From NCBI GenBank assembly GCA_947853665.1, contig CANTXF010000017.1, positions 121,510 to 185,509 on the forward strand: DNA of 64,000 nucleotides, written 5' to 3'. This DNA is from an uncultured Deferribacterales bacterium (lineage in GTDB: Bacteria; Chrysiogenota; Deferribacteres; Deferribacterales; Mucispirillaceae). Position numbers and translations under genes: made by a program. This document shows, piece after piece, positions 33,456 to 42,954 of the stretch (position 1 is the stretch's first letter; each line of letters opens with the position of its first letter). The notes under the pieces were generated by a model. It ran no database searches and was not told where the DNA came from. It saw nothing but the letters and a program-made list of their open reading frames with translations.

Positions 33456-34940
33456 ATGAAAATGAAAAAATACGAAGTATCGGACATGAAGGAGGCGCTT
33501 AAGCTCATAAAGCAGGACTTGGGCCCTGACGCCGTTATCCTGTCCACCCGCAAGGTAATGAAAAGCAATAATTTCGGTCTTTTCGCGCGCCCCGTGCTTG
33601 AAGTGACGGCCGCCGTGGATTATAAGGCCCCTCAAAAGCCGCAGACTCCCAAGCGCAGGCCTCACGCCTCCGTTTCAGCTTTCGGGGAGGATAACGCCTA
33701 CGCATCCCGTCTTCCTTCTTCATATACGCCTAAAACGAGGGCGGACCGGGTTCCGGCCGTAAAAAACTCCGGCCCTGTTCAGGAAAAAGCCCCCGCCTTT
33801 CCCTACGCGGATACGCCGGCCCTCGGGGGAACGCCCCGCTACGGCTACGGAGCTTACGAGGCAGGCGGCTTTGAGGAAGAAGAAAAGGAATACGTAGAGC
33901 TTGCTCCTGCGCCAGTGCGTTCTTCCGGCAGATACGAAGCGCCGGAAACGGCGGGCGCTCCTTACGCCGCTTACGTTCCGCCGGAGCCTAAAGCTGACGA
34001 CAGTATGGAAAAGGTGGCCGCCGTAATCAGCTCCCTCGGGCTGGATAAATTTTCCGGCCTGTTAAGCGACATCGGCGATATAAAACGGCAGCTTTCGGAA
34101 ATGAAATCTGGCATGACTGACAATATGGTAATAGACCTTCCGCCAAGGCTCAAGGATTTCCATACGCTGTTTATAAAGAACGGCGTCGACGACGTTCTTT
34201 CGTACCGTTTTCTCAAAAATCTTGAAAAACGGGTTTCCGGAAACCTTACGAACGCCCAGATACGCAGCGCGGCCGTGGATATGCTGTCTGATCTTATACT
34301 TACGGAGCCGGATTACTGCTCCGTTATGACTAAGCGCATAATAGCCTTCGCCGGGCCTACCGGGGTGGGCAAAACTACCACCATAGCGAAAATCGCCGCC
34401 AATATGGCGCTTAAATACGGCAAGAAAGTATGCCTTATAACCGTCGATAATTTCAGGATAGGGGCGGTCGAGCAGCTTAAGACCTACGCGGAGATAGTAA
34501 ATTTGCCTCTTTATGTGGCCACCAGCCCGGAGGAGCTTAAGCGTATAATAATGGAGGTAAGAAACAGATACGACTGTGTGCTCCTCGATTCCATGGGGCG
34601 CAGCCAGTTCGACGCGGGCCAGATAAACAGTATGGGCGATTTTTTCAGGGCGGACGACTCTATCTCCGTGGCTCTGGTGCTTTCCCTCGCTTCCAATCAT
34701 TCGGAGCTTTGCGACACGCTGGAAAGATACGCCGCTCTTTCCCCCGAATACCTTATATTTACGAAGCTCGACGAAACCCGGTATTTCGGGCCGCTGATAA
34801 ATCTGCCTGTAAAAAAGAAGATACCGCTCCTGCTCGTAACCACCGGGCAAAACGTTCCCGACGACATGGAATCTCCGGATGGCAAGAAGATTGCTAAGAG
34901 AGTGTTGCAGGAAATTCCGACACTTTGGAGCGAAAAATGA
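33456..34940 (+). CDS. flhF: Flagellar SRP-like GTPase FlhF
   Basis: 494 residues. An N-terminal domain with KMKKYEVSDMKEALKLIKQD is followed by a long, low-complexity, Pro/Tyr-rich linker (about 60-175). The N and G domains of an SRP54-type GTPase follow: AFAGPTGVGKTTTIAKIAAN (G1, near 305), TVDNFRIGAVEQLKTYAEI, LLDSMGRSQFD and FTKLDE. FlhF sets the place and, with FlhG, the number of polar flagella, which predicts a polar arrangement. It overlaps flhG by 4 bases. Confidence 0.95.
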   Translation: MKMKKYEVSDMKEALKLIKQDLGPDAVILSTRKVMKSNNFGLFARPVLEVTAAVDYKAPQKPQTPKRRPHASVSAFGEDNAYASRLPSSYTPKTRADRVPAVKNSGPVQEKAPAFPYADTPALGGTPRYGYGAYEAGGFEEEEKEYVELAPAPVRSSGRYEAPETAGAPYAAYVPPEPKADDSMEKVAAVISSLGLDKFSGLLSDIGDIKRQLSEMKSGMTDNMVIDLPPRLKDFHTLFIKNGVDDVLSYRFLKNLEKRVSGNLTNAQIRSAAVDMLSDLILTEPDYCSVMTKRIIAFAGPTGVGKTTTIAKIAANMALKYGKKVCLITVDNFRIGAVEQLKTYAEIVNLPLYVATSPEELKRIIMEVRNRYDCVLLDSMGRSQFDAGQINSMGDFFRADDSISVALVLSLASNHSELCDTLERYAALSPEYLIFTKLDETRYFGPLINLPVKKKIPLLLVTTGQNVPDDMESPDGKKIAKRVLQEIPTLWSEK

Positions 34941-35779
34941 CAGATCAGGCTTACAGTTTAAGGAAGCGGGCGTGGGAATCCAACAGGCACAGCCACTATA
35001 TTTCCGTTTCCAGCGGCAAGGGCGGCGTGGGCAAGACTAACTTTACGGTTAATATGGCCTGCCAGCTTGCTTCTATGGGGAAAAAAGTTCTCGTTTTCGA
35101 CGCGGATCTGGGTTTGGCCAACGTGGATATAATGCTTTCCCTTTCCGTTACCGCCACGGTTAAAAAATATCTGGAAGGCAGGGCCGGAATAGACGATATA
35201 CTTAAAAAAGACGTGTACGGCTTCGACGTTTTCCCCGCCTCCAGCGGTTTTATGGAGCTTGCGGTGCTGTCGGATGCCGAATATGAAAAGATATTCAATA
35301 TTTTCATGCTTCTTGACGGCAAATACGACTATATAATCTTCGACACCGGAGCGGGCATCGCGGATTCCGTCGTCAGGTTCGCCAGCATCGCGGACACGGT
35401 CATAATAGTCACCCAGCCGGAGCCTACCGCCATAACAGACGCCTACGCTTTTATGAAGGTTGTCCGCCAGGCGTATAATATTAAAAAAATGAAGGTCGTC
35501 TTCAACCGGGTGGACGACGCCGCCAATTCCGACAACGTATATAAAAGCCTTAAAGGCGTGGCGGCCAAGTTTCTGGGCGTTGAGCTGGAGCTTCTGGGGC
35601 ACCTGCGGGACGATAAGCTCGTGAGAAAGGCCATAAGAGCCCAGAAGCCCGTAAGCGTAATGGAGCCCAGGGCGCCTTTCTCTAAGGACGTGCAGGACTG
35701 CGTTAAGCGGCTCGTAGGGGTTCCCGTGGAAAAGCGCGCATCAAACGTTTACGACCTTTTTAAAGGGGTGTTCAGATGA
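34937..35779 (+). CDS. flhG: MinD-like ATPase FlhG
   Basis: 280 residues from the ATG at 34937, which overlaps the flhF stop and has GGAG 7 bases upstream. The deviant Walker A is SSGKGGVGKTNFTVNMACQL; DADLGLANVDIML and FDTGAGIADSVVRFA follow. The N-terminal DQAYSLRKRA matches the FlhF-activating (DQAxxLR) helix that stimulates FlhF GTPase. FlhG restrains flagellar number. It overlaps the next small gene by 4 bases. Confidence 0.95.
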   Translation: MTDQAYSLRKRAWESNRHSHYISVSSGKGGVGKTNFTVNMACQLASMGKKVLVFDADLGLANVDIMLSLSVTATVKKYLEGRAGIDDILKKDVYGFDVFPASSGFMELAVLSDAEYEKIFNIFMLLDGKYDYIIFDTGAGIADSVVRFASIADTVIIVTQPEPTAITDAYAFMKVVRQAYNIKKMKVVFNRVDDAANSDNVYKSLKGVAAKFLGVELELLGHLRDDKLVRKAIRAQKPVSVMEPRAPFSKDVQDCVKRLVGVPVEKRASNVYDLFKGVFR

Positions 35780-35982
35780 TTTCCTCTTTAAAATATATGC
35801 CCATACTGCTTGCGTCCGTCGTTACCACAGGGTCTTTCGTTTTCAAGGTGCTGGCCTTGGAACAACCTAAATTGACATATTTTCTCAGAGATATTATAGT
35901 ATTTTTTATAGTTTATTACGTTACGAAAACTTTGGCCCATAATCTGGCGCGTATATTTAAAAATTACTGGAAGATACTTTGA
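35776..35982 (+). CDS. Small membrane protein between flhG and fliA
   Basis: 68 residues with two predicted transmembrane helices (about 8-27 and 38-53) and a basic C-terminus (HNLARIFKNYWKIL). Its ATG overlaps the flhG stop by 4 bases and its stop overlaps the fliA ATG by 1 base, so it is almost certainly translated. I do not recognise a family. Its tight coupling between a polarity ATPase and the flagellar sigma factor suggests a flagellar role, which is only inference. Confidence 0.75.
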   Translation: MISSLKYMPILLASVVTTGSFVFKVLALEQPKLTYFLRDIIVFFIVYYVTKTLAHNLARIFKNYWKIL

Positions 35983-36713
35983 TGGCTCAGGAGGCGGAAA
36001 TCTTGACGAAATTTACGGAAGAGGAAAAAAACGCCATAGTGGCGGAGTTTCTTCCGAAGATCAAGTCCTGGACGATTCGCCTCAAAGGCACCCTGCCAGA
36101 CAGCGTGGAGGTGGACGACCTTTATTCCGCCGCATCCATAGGGCTTATAGAAGCCATGGAACGGTTCGATAAGAGCAGAAACGTCAGCTTCGGCACCTTT
36201 GCCGAAAGGCGCATAAAGGGGGCCATACTTGATTCCCTGCGCAATCTGGATTTTCTGCCCCGTAACGTAAGGACTAGGCTCAAGGCGCTTGAAGCCGCCG
36301 TTTCGGAGCTTTCCGGCAGGCTGGGAAGGCAGCCTACCGCCAGAGAGATAGTGGAAAACACCGGGTTCGACGAGGAGGACGTTTACAGGCTCCAGAGCCT
36401 GCGGGAAAACGATAAAATGCTTTCCCTCGACGAAACCGTAGGGGACGACGACGGCAACCTTATAGATTTGATACGCGCCTCCGACCTTACGCCGGAGGAC
36501 GAGCTTATGAAAATAAAGCTTACCGAGCGGCTGGGAGCGGAGATAGACAAGCTTTCGGATAAGGAGCGGCAGGTCGTTTCCCTTTATTATTACGAAGAGC
36601 TTACCATGAAAGAGACCGCGGAGGTTCTGGGCATTACCGAATCCCGCGTTTCGCAGATACATACGGCAGCCATGCAAAAATTAAAAAGAAGGCTGAGGGA
36701 CCTTTATGAATAA
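35982..36713 (+). CDS. fliA: Flagellar sigma factor FliA (sigma-28)
   Basis: 243 residues. It directs RNA polymerase to late flagellar and chemotaxis promoters. Region 2 is seen in VDDLYSAASIGLIEAMERFD and FGTFAERRIKGAILDSLRNL; region 3 follows with GRQPTAREIVENTGFDEEDV. Region 4 is KERQVVSLYYYEELTMKETA followed by VLGITESRVSQIHTAAM. The ATG at 35982 shares one base with the previous stop; TTG at 35979 would add one Met. It overlaps cheB by 8 bases. No FlgM is seen in the window. Confidence 0.94.
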   Translation: MAQEAEILTKFTEEEKNAIVAEFLPKIKSWTIRLKGTLPDSVEVDDLYSAASIGLIEAMERFDKSRNVSFGTFAERRIKGAILDSLRNLDFLPRNVRTRLKALEAAVSELSGRLGRQPTAREIVENTGFDEEDVYRLQSLRENDKMLSLDETVGDDDGNLIDLIRASDLTPEDELMKIKLTERLGAEIDKLSDKERQVVSLYYYEELTMKETAEVLGITESRVSQIHTAAMQKLKRRLRDLYE

Positions 36714-37836
36714 GACGAAAATTCTTGTAGTGGACGATTCCATTTTTATGCGCAGGGCCATTGAGAGCATACTCAAGGAAGAGCCCGACATGGAGGTTGT
36801 GGGCCTTGCCCGCAACGGAAAGGAAGCTCTTGAAATGGTGGAGAAATTTACTCCGGACGTTATAACGATGGATATCGAGATGCCCGTTATGGACGGCATT
36901 ACCGCCCTTGAGCATATAATGAAGGAGCATCCGACGCCGGTCATAATGGTAAGCTCCCTTACGAAGGAAGGAGCGGACGCCACTCTGAAAGCCCTCGATA
37001 TAGGCGCGGTTGATTTCATACCCAAGGATTCCTCTTTCGGCTCCAGCGCCGCCAATATCGAGTCGGAGCTTAAAGCAAAAATACGCAAGTTCGCTAAAAA
37101 TAAAAGCATGATGAGGCTTCTTACTTCCAGAAAGTTCTCTCCCTCGTCCCCTTCCGGCGGCATTTACACAAGGCCTTCCGTAAAGCCCGTTTCCCAGCCT
37201 CTGCACGCGCCGGTGGGCAAAGGCGTTACAGACGGCACGAGGCATGTTACCGTCAATAAAAGCGGTGTTAAGAGAGTGGTGGCTCTGGGTACGTCCACGG
37301 GAGGGCCCCAGTCCCTCCAGAAGGTTATCCCCCTTCTGCCGGAGGATTTAAAGGTGCCGGTGGTAATTACCCAGCATATGCCTCCTAATTTTACACAGTC
37401 CCTGGCCGCAAGGCTTAATTCCCTTTCCAAAGTTACCGTTGTGGAAGCCCAGGGCAAGGAGAAGCTGGAGCCGGGAGTAGTTTACATAGCCAAGGGCGGC
37501 CTGCATCTGACCTTTAAAAAGGTAGGCCCCAGCGTATATACCGACCTGACGCCGGAGCCGTCAAACTGCTTCAACATACCAAGCGTGGACGTGATGGTCG
37601 ATTCCATTACGGATATATACGGCAGCGAATGTCTGGGCGTGATAATGACCGGCATGGGCTCCGACGGCTGCAAGGGCCTTACCAAGCTGAAGCAGGCGGG
37701 CGGCACGATAATATCCCAGGACGAGCCCAGCTGTATAGTTTACGGAATGCCCAGGGCCGTTATAGAGGCGGGCGTGGCGGACGAAATAGTGCCCCTTGAA
37801 GAAATCGCCTCCCGCATAACGTATCACTGCAAATAA
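36706..37836 (+). CDS. cheB: Chemotaxis methylesterase/deamidase CheB
   Basis: 376 residues. A receiver domain (1-120) has the phosphoacceptor Asp56 in ITMDIEMPVMDG. A variable linker (about 135-185) follows, then the methylesterase domain with the catalytic Ser in LGTSTGGPQSL near 190, His in ITQHMPPNFT near 220 and Asp in GMGSDGCKGL near 312. CheB removes receptor methyl groups and is paired with the CheR encoded 10.6 kb downstream in the same cluster. Confidence 0.96.
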   Translation: MNKTKILVVDDSIFMRRAIESILKEEPDMEVVGLARNGKEALEMVEKFTPDVITMDIEMPVMDGITALEHIMKEHPTPVIMVSSLTKEGADATLKALDIGAVDFIPKDSSFGSSAANIESELKAKIRKFAKNKSMMRLLTSRKFSPSSPSGGIYTRPSVKPVSQPLHAPVGKGVTDGTRHVTVNKSGVKRVVALGTSTGGPQSLQKVIPLLPEDLKVPVVITQHMPPNFTQSLAARLNSLSKVTVVEAQGKEKLEPGVVYIAKGGLHLTFKKVGPSVYTDLTPEPSNCFNIPSVDVMVDSITDIYGSECLGVIMTGMGSDGCKGLTKLKQAGGTIISQDEPSCIVYGMPRAVIEAGVADEIVPLEEIASRITYHCK

Positions 37837-37866
37837 AGGCCCGGGGCTGCAAGGAGTTTTTATCAG

Positions 37867-38886
37867 ATGGCAGATATTTTAAGCCAGGACGAGATCGACG
37901 CCTTATTGTCCACAGTTTCGGACGATTCCGTCGTTCCGTCCATGGATGGGAACGACGGCGATATTTCTCCCGATTTCGTTCCCAAAAAAATATCCGTATA
38001 CGATTTCCGCCGTCCGGACAGGGTTTCCAAGGAACAGTTAAGGTCCATAAGGAACCTGCACGACAAGTTCGCCAGAAATTTTTCGTCCGACCTTTCCAGC
38101 TTTTTAAGGACTATTACGGACATATCCTTAGTCAGCGTGGACCAGATGACTTACGGCGAGTTTCTCATGTCCCTTCCGGACCCTACGAGCTTCAATATAA
38201 TAAGTATGATACCACTCCAGGGCAACGCCGTTCTCGAGATAAATCCGTCGCTTATATTTCCGATAGTGGATAAACTTCTGGGAGGCCAGGGGCTGCCGCT
38301 TTTCCATGTGCGGGAGCTTACGCCTCTTGAGATGACTATAATAGACGGCATAATAACCCTTATACTTAAAGACCTTGAGGATGTGTGGAAGCAGATAGTG
38401 CCCAACGTCCGCTTCAAAAAGGAGCTGAGCGAAAACAGCCCCCACGTCATACAGATCGTGGCCCAGAACGAGGTAGTTGTACTGATAGTTTTCGAGGTTA
38501 AGTTCGGAGAGGCCACCGGCATGATGAACCTTTGCCTGCCCGCCCTGATACTTGAGCCTATCCTTAATAAAATAAGCTCTCAGGACTGGCTCATAGGGGC
38601 CAAAAAGGGACGTTCCGGCGAGTACGAGTCCCGCATACTGGAGCTTCTTGAAAATATCGACGTGCCACTTATTGTGGAGCTGGGCAGAACCAAGCTGAAA
38701 ATAGGCGAGATACTCGACCTTAAGGAAAACGACACAATAATACTTAACAAAAAGGCCAAAAGGCCGCTGAACGTCTATGTCAGTAACAAGCATAAATTTT
38801 TCGGAGCCCTGGGAATACTGGGCATTAAAAAAGCCATAAAGATAACGAGGGCGACAACGGAGCAGGACGATGAGAGAACCGGTTAA
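37867..38886 (+). CDS. fliM: Flagellar motor switch protein FliM
   Basis: 339 residues. The N-terminal ADILSQDEIDALLSTVS segment is the CheY-P binding motif. The CheC-like middle domain (about 45-230) and the C-terminal SpoA domain (about 255-330, with NIDVPLIVELGRTKLKIGEI) complete the C-ring switch protein. The stop overlaps the fliN start by 17 bases. Confidence 0.97.
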   Translation: MADILSQDEIDALLSTVSDDSVVPSMDGNDGDISPDFVPKKISVYDFRRPDRVSKEQLRSIRNLHDKFARNFSSDLSSFLRTITDISLVSVDQMTYGEFLMSLPDPTSFNIISMIPLQGNAVLEINPSLIFPIVDKLLGGQGLPLFHVRELTPLEMTIIDGIITLILKDLEDVWKQIVPNVRFKKELSENSPHVIQIVAQNEVVVLIVFEVKFGEATGMMNLCLPALILEPILNKISSQDWLIGAKKGRSGEYESRILELLENIDVPLIVELGRTKLKIGEILDLKENDTIILNKKAKRPLNVYVSNKHKFFGALGILGIKKAIKITRATTEQDDERTG

Positions 38887-39757
38887 TTTTTCCAAACAGC
38901 CGCGTATGGAGACATTTTGCAAAATAGTGTCCGACACCTTCGCCAGCGCTTTGGGCGCCATAACCTCCCGCTCCGCCGAATCGCCTATGGTAGAGGCTTA
39001 CAGCTGCGACTCCCACATGATGTTCGAGGCTTTTGCGGACCAGACGTTTATTTCCGCTTCGGAAACCAATACCGGTTTCGAGGCCGGTCTTTTTTTCAGG
39101 ACGAGGGACATTACCATGCTGGCGGATTTTATGCTGGCAGGAGACGGGGAAAGCAAGGACGACCTTGACGAGGACGTGACCGACGCCGTAAAAGAGCTTG
39201 CTTCCCAGCTTCTGGGGGCCCTTAACGTGCCCGTGGAGGAGGCCCTAAAAAAGAAATTCGCCCTGAAGGTTGACGATATTACCAAAAATGTGTCATCATC
39301 CGTATTTCAGGCTTCCGAATATATGGTTATAGACTTTGCGGGCAGCGTCGCGGAACGTTCTGTAAATTTCAGATTTTTTATGGACGGGGAGCTTGCCGCT
39401 TATCTCGACGCTTCTTCGGAGCCGGATACGCCGTCCGAAAGCTCTCTTGCAGGGGAAGGCCAGCACCAGCATCAGCCTGTGACGGCTACGGGCAACCAGA
39501 ACCTTGATCTGCTTCTGGATATAGATATCCCCGTAAGCGTGCGCATGGGAAGCGCCAAACTGTTCCTTAAAGATATCCTGGGCCTTGGGCCGGGAAATAT
39601 CGTGGAGCTGGAGCAGAACGCTGACGAATCCATAGAGCTTGCCGTAAACGACAAGGTTATAGCGAGGGGCGAAGTCGTTATAGTGGACGGTTATTTCGGT
39701 TTCAGAATAAAGGAAATCGTAAGCAGGGCCGAACGGATTAAAAAATTAAAAGATTGA
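38870..39757 (+). CDS. fliN: Flagellar motor switch protein FliN with long CheC-like N-terminus
   Basis: 295 residues, far longer than the 100-140 of standard FliN. The C-terminal 90 residues form the SpoA domain (LLLDIDIPVSVRMGSAKLFL near 205, VDGYFGFRI near 275). The N-terminal 170 residues resemble a CheC/CheX fold (DVTDAVKELASQLLGALNVP near 105), but the Asn of the CheC phosphatase ExxN motif is not preserved. This is the FliY-like architecture without obvious phosphatase activity. A His/Gln-rich linker (about 190-200) joins the parts. Confidence 0.9.
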   Translation: MREPVNFSKQPRMETFCKIVSDTFASALGAITSRSAESPMVEAYSCDSHMMFEAFADQTFISASETNTGFEAGLFFRTRDITMLADFMLAGDGESKDDLDEDVTDAVKELASQLLGALNVPVEEALKKKFALKVDDITKNVSSSVFQASEYMVIDFAGSVAERSVNFRFFMDGELAAYLDASSEPDTPSESSLAGEGQHQHQPVTATGNQNLDLLLDIDIPVSVRMGSAKLFLKDILGLGPGNIVELEQNADESIELAVNDKVIARGEVVIVDGYFGFRIKEIVSRAERIKKLKD

Positions 39758-39819
39758 CACTTTCGATAAAAATTTAATAATAATATAAGTATTACCTTTT
39801 GTGAGGAGCGGAGGATTCC

Positions 39820-40197
39820 ATGGGATATGATCATGTAATCATTACGGTTGACGACTCGTCGACTATGCGCAGGATAATAAAAAACACCCTGCAGAAAATA
39901 GGCTTCGTGTCCATACTGGAGGCCGGCAACGGCATAGAGGCCCTTGAAGTAATGGCTAAAAATAAGGTCGATATGATCGTTACCGACTGGAATATGCCTG
40001 AAATGGACGGCCTGACTTTCGTGAAAACCGTCCGGCAGAAAGAGCAGTATAAGGATACTCCAATCCTTATGATAACTACCGAGGCGGCCAAGGAGGACAT
40101 ACTCACGGCCCTGAGAAGCGGCGTCAACAACTATGTGGTAAAGCCTTTCACTCCGGATACGCTGCAGGAAAAAGTATTTAAACTGCTGGATTTGTAA
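39820..40197 (+). CDS. cheY: Chemotaxis response regulator CheY
   Basis: 125 residues, a stand-alone receiver. The acidic pair Asp11/Asp12, phosphoacceptor Asp56 (VTDWNMPEMDG), conserved Thr in MITTEAA and Lys in VVKPF are all present. Phospho-CheY binds FliM to change rotation. GGAGG lies upstream of the ATG. A consensus -35 TTGACA at 39754-39759 lies in the gap but has no well-spaced -10. The CheZ-like phosphatase follows after one base. Confidence 0.96.
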   Translation: MGYDHVIITVDDSSTMRRIIKNTLQKIGFVSILEAGNGIEALEVMAKNKVDMIVTDWNMPEMDGLTFVKTVRQKEQYKDTPILMITTEAAKEDILTALRSGVNNYVVKPFTPDTLQEKVFKLLDL

Positions 40198-40198
40198 C

Positions 40199-40825
40199 AT
40201 GGGCGAATTTAAGGATTTAAACGAGCTTCTGAGCATCGCCCGCAATATCAACGAAGGCAAATACGATATAGTGGACGTTACCGTAGACCCGGAAAGCGAG
40301 CTCTACGATATAGCCCAGTATTTTAACGAATCGCTTAAAAAGCTCCAGACCGTTTCCACCGTTATGGACGGGACGGAGCTGCCCGCCTTCGAAAAGGTGC
40401 TCAGCGGCGTGATATCCGATTCCAAGCACGCTTCGGAGGATGTGCTTGCTTTCGTTGATAAGATAAATTTCAATATCGACGACATTAAGGAAAACCTCGA
40501 CATGGTCAGGCAGTTCGCCTCGGCCGGGGATTTTGCCAGGGCTTCTGGCATGCTCGAAAGGCTGGAGGACGACGCCATAAGCGGGCAGGATATATGCTTC
40601 GATATCGTTTCCTCCCTCGAGTTTAAGGAAGCCACCAAGCAGAAGATAGACGAAAGCATAAAAGTGGTGAACACCCTTGAGGAACGTCTCGCCACTATTC
40701 TCATAAAGCTGGGCATAAAACAGAACGTTATAGACGTTGAAGTTTTGGATAAGATTAAAGACACTAAAGAAATCCTTCAGGATCAGGACCTTGTGGACCG
40801 TCTCCTGAAAGAATTCGGCGTATAG
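40199..40825 (+). CDS. cheZ: CheZ-like CheY-P phosphatase
   Basis: 208 residues, mostly helical and acidic. The region around 140-170 (DICFDIVSSLEFKEATKQKI) resembles the CheZ helical hairpin in which an acidic residue and a Gln contact phospho-CheY; the Gln of TKQK is a candidate catalytic residue. The C-terminus (VDRLLKEFGV) is a short amphipathic end like the CheZ CheY-tether. Position between cheY and cheA supports the call. Overall similarity is low, so the assignment rests on both context and local motif. Confidence 0.75.
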   Translation: MGEFKDLNELLSIARNINEGKYDIVDVTVDPESELYDIAQYFNESLKKLQTVSTVMDGTELPAFEKVLSGVISDSKHASEDVLAFVDKINFNIDDIKENLDMVRQFASAGDFARASGMLERLEDDAISGQDICFDIVSSLEFKEATKQKIDESIKVVNTLEERLATILIKLGIKQNVIDVEVLDKIKDTKEILQDQDLVDRLLKEFGV

Positions 40826-40836
40826 GCGGGGGCACC

Positions 40837-42954
40837 ATGAATAACGACGATATGCAGGAACTTGTTCAGGATTTTTTGGTTGAGACGAACGAGATAATAG
40901 AAAATCTGGATCACGACCTTGTAGAGCTTGAAAACAGGCAGGACGATCTTGATCTTTTAAACAAGATATTCAGAGGCGCCCACACCATGAAAGGCTCGTC
41001 CTCGTTTTTGGGCTTCGACAAGCTTTCGGGGGTTACCCACCACGCGGAGGAAATACTCAACAAGCTCCGCAAAGGCGAGATCAGGGTAACGAGAGAAATA
41101 ATGGACGTGCTTCTCGAATTCGTGGACGTTACCAAAAAGGTGGTTCAGGATATAGAAAACGGCACCGACACTACCGACACGAACGAAGTGATAAAGAAGC
41201 TCAAGCTGGCTAACGAAGGCAAGATCATATCTTCATCGCCTTCTTCCTCCGCGCCCGCCGCGAAAAAGGACGAGCCCTCCCAGGCTCCCAAAAGCCAGGG
41301 CGGCCAGGGGGCCAAAGCATCCACTCCCATGGAGCAGACTATACGGGTGGACGTTTCCCGTCTCGACGATCTGCTGAACATTATGGGGGAGCTTGTTCTT
41401 TCCAGAAATAGGCTTGCGCAGCTTGCTTCCGAGCTGGAAAATAAATTTGAAAACGAATACCTTATAGAGCAGCTTATGGAGGCCACTTCCCAGATCGGCA
41501 TGAATACAACGGAACTCCAGCTTGCCATTATGAAAACGAGGATGATACCCATAGGCAAGGTGTTCAATAAGTTTCCCCGTATGGTAAGGGATATATCGAG
41601 AGACCAGAATAAAGAAATAGACCTTATAATCAGCGGCGAGGAAACGGAGCTTGACAAATCCGTCGTGGAGGAGATAGGCGACCCCCTTATCCACATGATA
41701 AGAAATTCCTGCGACCACGGCATAGAAAAGCCCGAGGTCAGGAAGGCTATGGGCAAGCCTGCGAAGGGAGAGGTGCTTCTTTCCGCCTATCACGAGGGCA
41801 ACCATATAGTTATCGAGATAAAGGACGACGGAGCCGGAATGGACCCGGAAGCTATCAAGCGCAAGGCCGTTGAAAAAAGGGTCATAACCGCGGAAGAAGC
41901 CGCCGCCCTTGATAAAAACCAGGCCTACGCCCTTATATTCCGTCCCGGATTTTCCACCGCCGACAAGGTTACGAGCATATCCGGCCGCGGCGTTGGCATG
42001 GACGTGGTCCGCACCAATGTGGAAAAGCTTAACGGCATAATCACGATAGAAAGCGAAGTCGGCAAAGGGTCCACCTTTTATCTGAAGCTGCCCCTTACTC
42101 TTGCCATAATCCAGGCGCTGCTTGTGGAGGTTGCCAACGAGACCTTCGCCATACCCCTTGTTTCCGTTGTGGAAACCGTGCGCATATCCTCCAACGAAAT
42201 ACATTCTTTCGAAGGGCGGGAAGTGCTGAAGCTGCGGGACAGGGTCCTTTCCCTCGTGCGGCTTGACGAAGCTTTCGACCTGGAAGAAGACCCCAAAGAC
42301 GATCTTTACGTGGTAGTCGTGGCTCTGGCCGAAAAACAGCTCGGCTTTATTGTGGACAAGCTCATCGGTCAGGAGGAAATAGTAATAAAATCTCTGGGCG
42401 AATATCTGGGCGGAAACCCGGGCGTTGCAGGGGCCACGATTACTGGCAACGGCCGCGTAAGGCTTATTATAGACGTGGCCGGCGTTATGGAGCTTGCCCA
42501 GAATATGCCCCGCCGCATGCGGAAGAAAGCCGCCGCAGTTTCCGGAGCCAAAGCTGCGGGCAAGAAAAGCAATACCGTTAAGGTTCTTGTATGCGACGAT
42601 TCCGTAACTGACAGAAAGATAGCTAAAAAAATACTCGAAAGCTCCGGCTGGATAGAGGTTACGGAGGTTCCCTCCGCTAAGGACGCCATATCGACCCTTG
42701 AAAAGGACAACGATTTCGGCCTGCTCATATCCGATATAATGATGCCGGATATGGACGGCTTCCGTCTTGCCCGCACCATAAGGGAAAAAGGCATAGAAAT
42801 ACCCATAATCGCCGTTTCGGCCCGCACGGAGCCGTCGGACAGAAAGAAAATAAGCGCTTCCGGCATAAACGCCTTTGTCCTGAAGCCTCTGAACCAGCAG
42901 GCCATTATGGATAAAATCGATGAACTCGTTTCTCAGAAGAGCGTTAACGGCTAG
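40837..42954 (+). CDS. cheA: Chemotaxis kinase CheA with C-terminal receiver domain
   Basis: 705 residues. The HPt domain carries His49 (RGAHTMKGSSSFLG). A Ser/Pro/Ala linker (about 128-165) replaces the CheY-binding P2 domain. The P3 dimerisation helices, ATPase domain (HMIRNSCDHGIEKPEVR, DDGAGMD, GRGVGMDVVRTNV) and CheW-like P5 domain follow. From about residue 585 a full receiver is fused, with Asp in ISDIMMPDMDG. A fused receiver can act as a phosphate sink or feedback switch. No separate cheW is in the window. Confidence 0.95.
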   Translation: MNNDDMQELVQDFLVETNEIIENLDHDLVELENRQDDLDLLNKIFRGAHTMKGSSSFLGFDKLSGVTHHAEEILNKLRKGEIRVTREIMDVLLEFVDVTKKVVQDIENGTDTTDTNEVIKKLKLANEGKIISSSPSSSAPAAKKDEPSQAPKSQGGQGAKASTPMEQTIRVDVSRLDDLLNIMGELVLSRNRLAQLASELENKFENEYLIEQLMEATSQIGMNTTELQLAIMKTRMIPIGKVFNKFPRMVRDISRDQNKEIDLIISGEETELDKSVVEEIGDPLIHMIRNSCDHGIEKPEVRKAMGKPAKGEVLLSAYHEGNHIVIEIKDDGAGMDPEAIKRKAVEKRVITAEEAAALDKNQAYALIFRPGFSTADKVTSISGRGVGMDVVRTNVEKLNGIITIESEVGKGSTFYLKLPLTLAIIQALLVEVANETFAIPLVSVVETVRISSNEIHSFEGREVLKLRDRVLSLVRLDEAFDLEEDPKDDLYVVVVALAEKQLGFIVDKLIGQEEIVIKSLGEYLGGNPGVAGATITGNGRVRLIIDVAGVMELAQNMPRRMRKKAAAVSGAKAAGKKSNTVKVLVCDDSVTDRKIAKKILESSGWIEVTEVPSAKDAISTLEKDNDFGLLISDIMMPDMDGFRLARTIREKGIEIPIIAVSARTEPSDRKKISASGINAFVLKPLNQQAIMDKIDELVSQKSVNG

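Noticed and set aside
39743..39769. Sigma-28 (FliA) promoter before cheY
   Set aside because: A TTCGATAA -10-like match exists, but no TAAA lies at the required 15-base distance.
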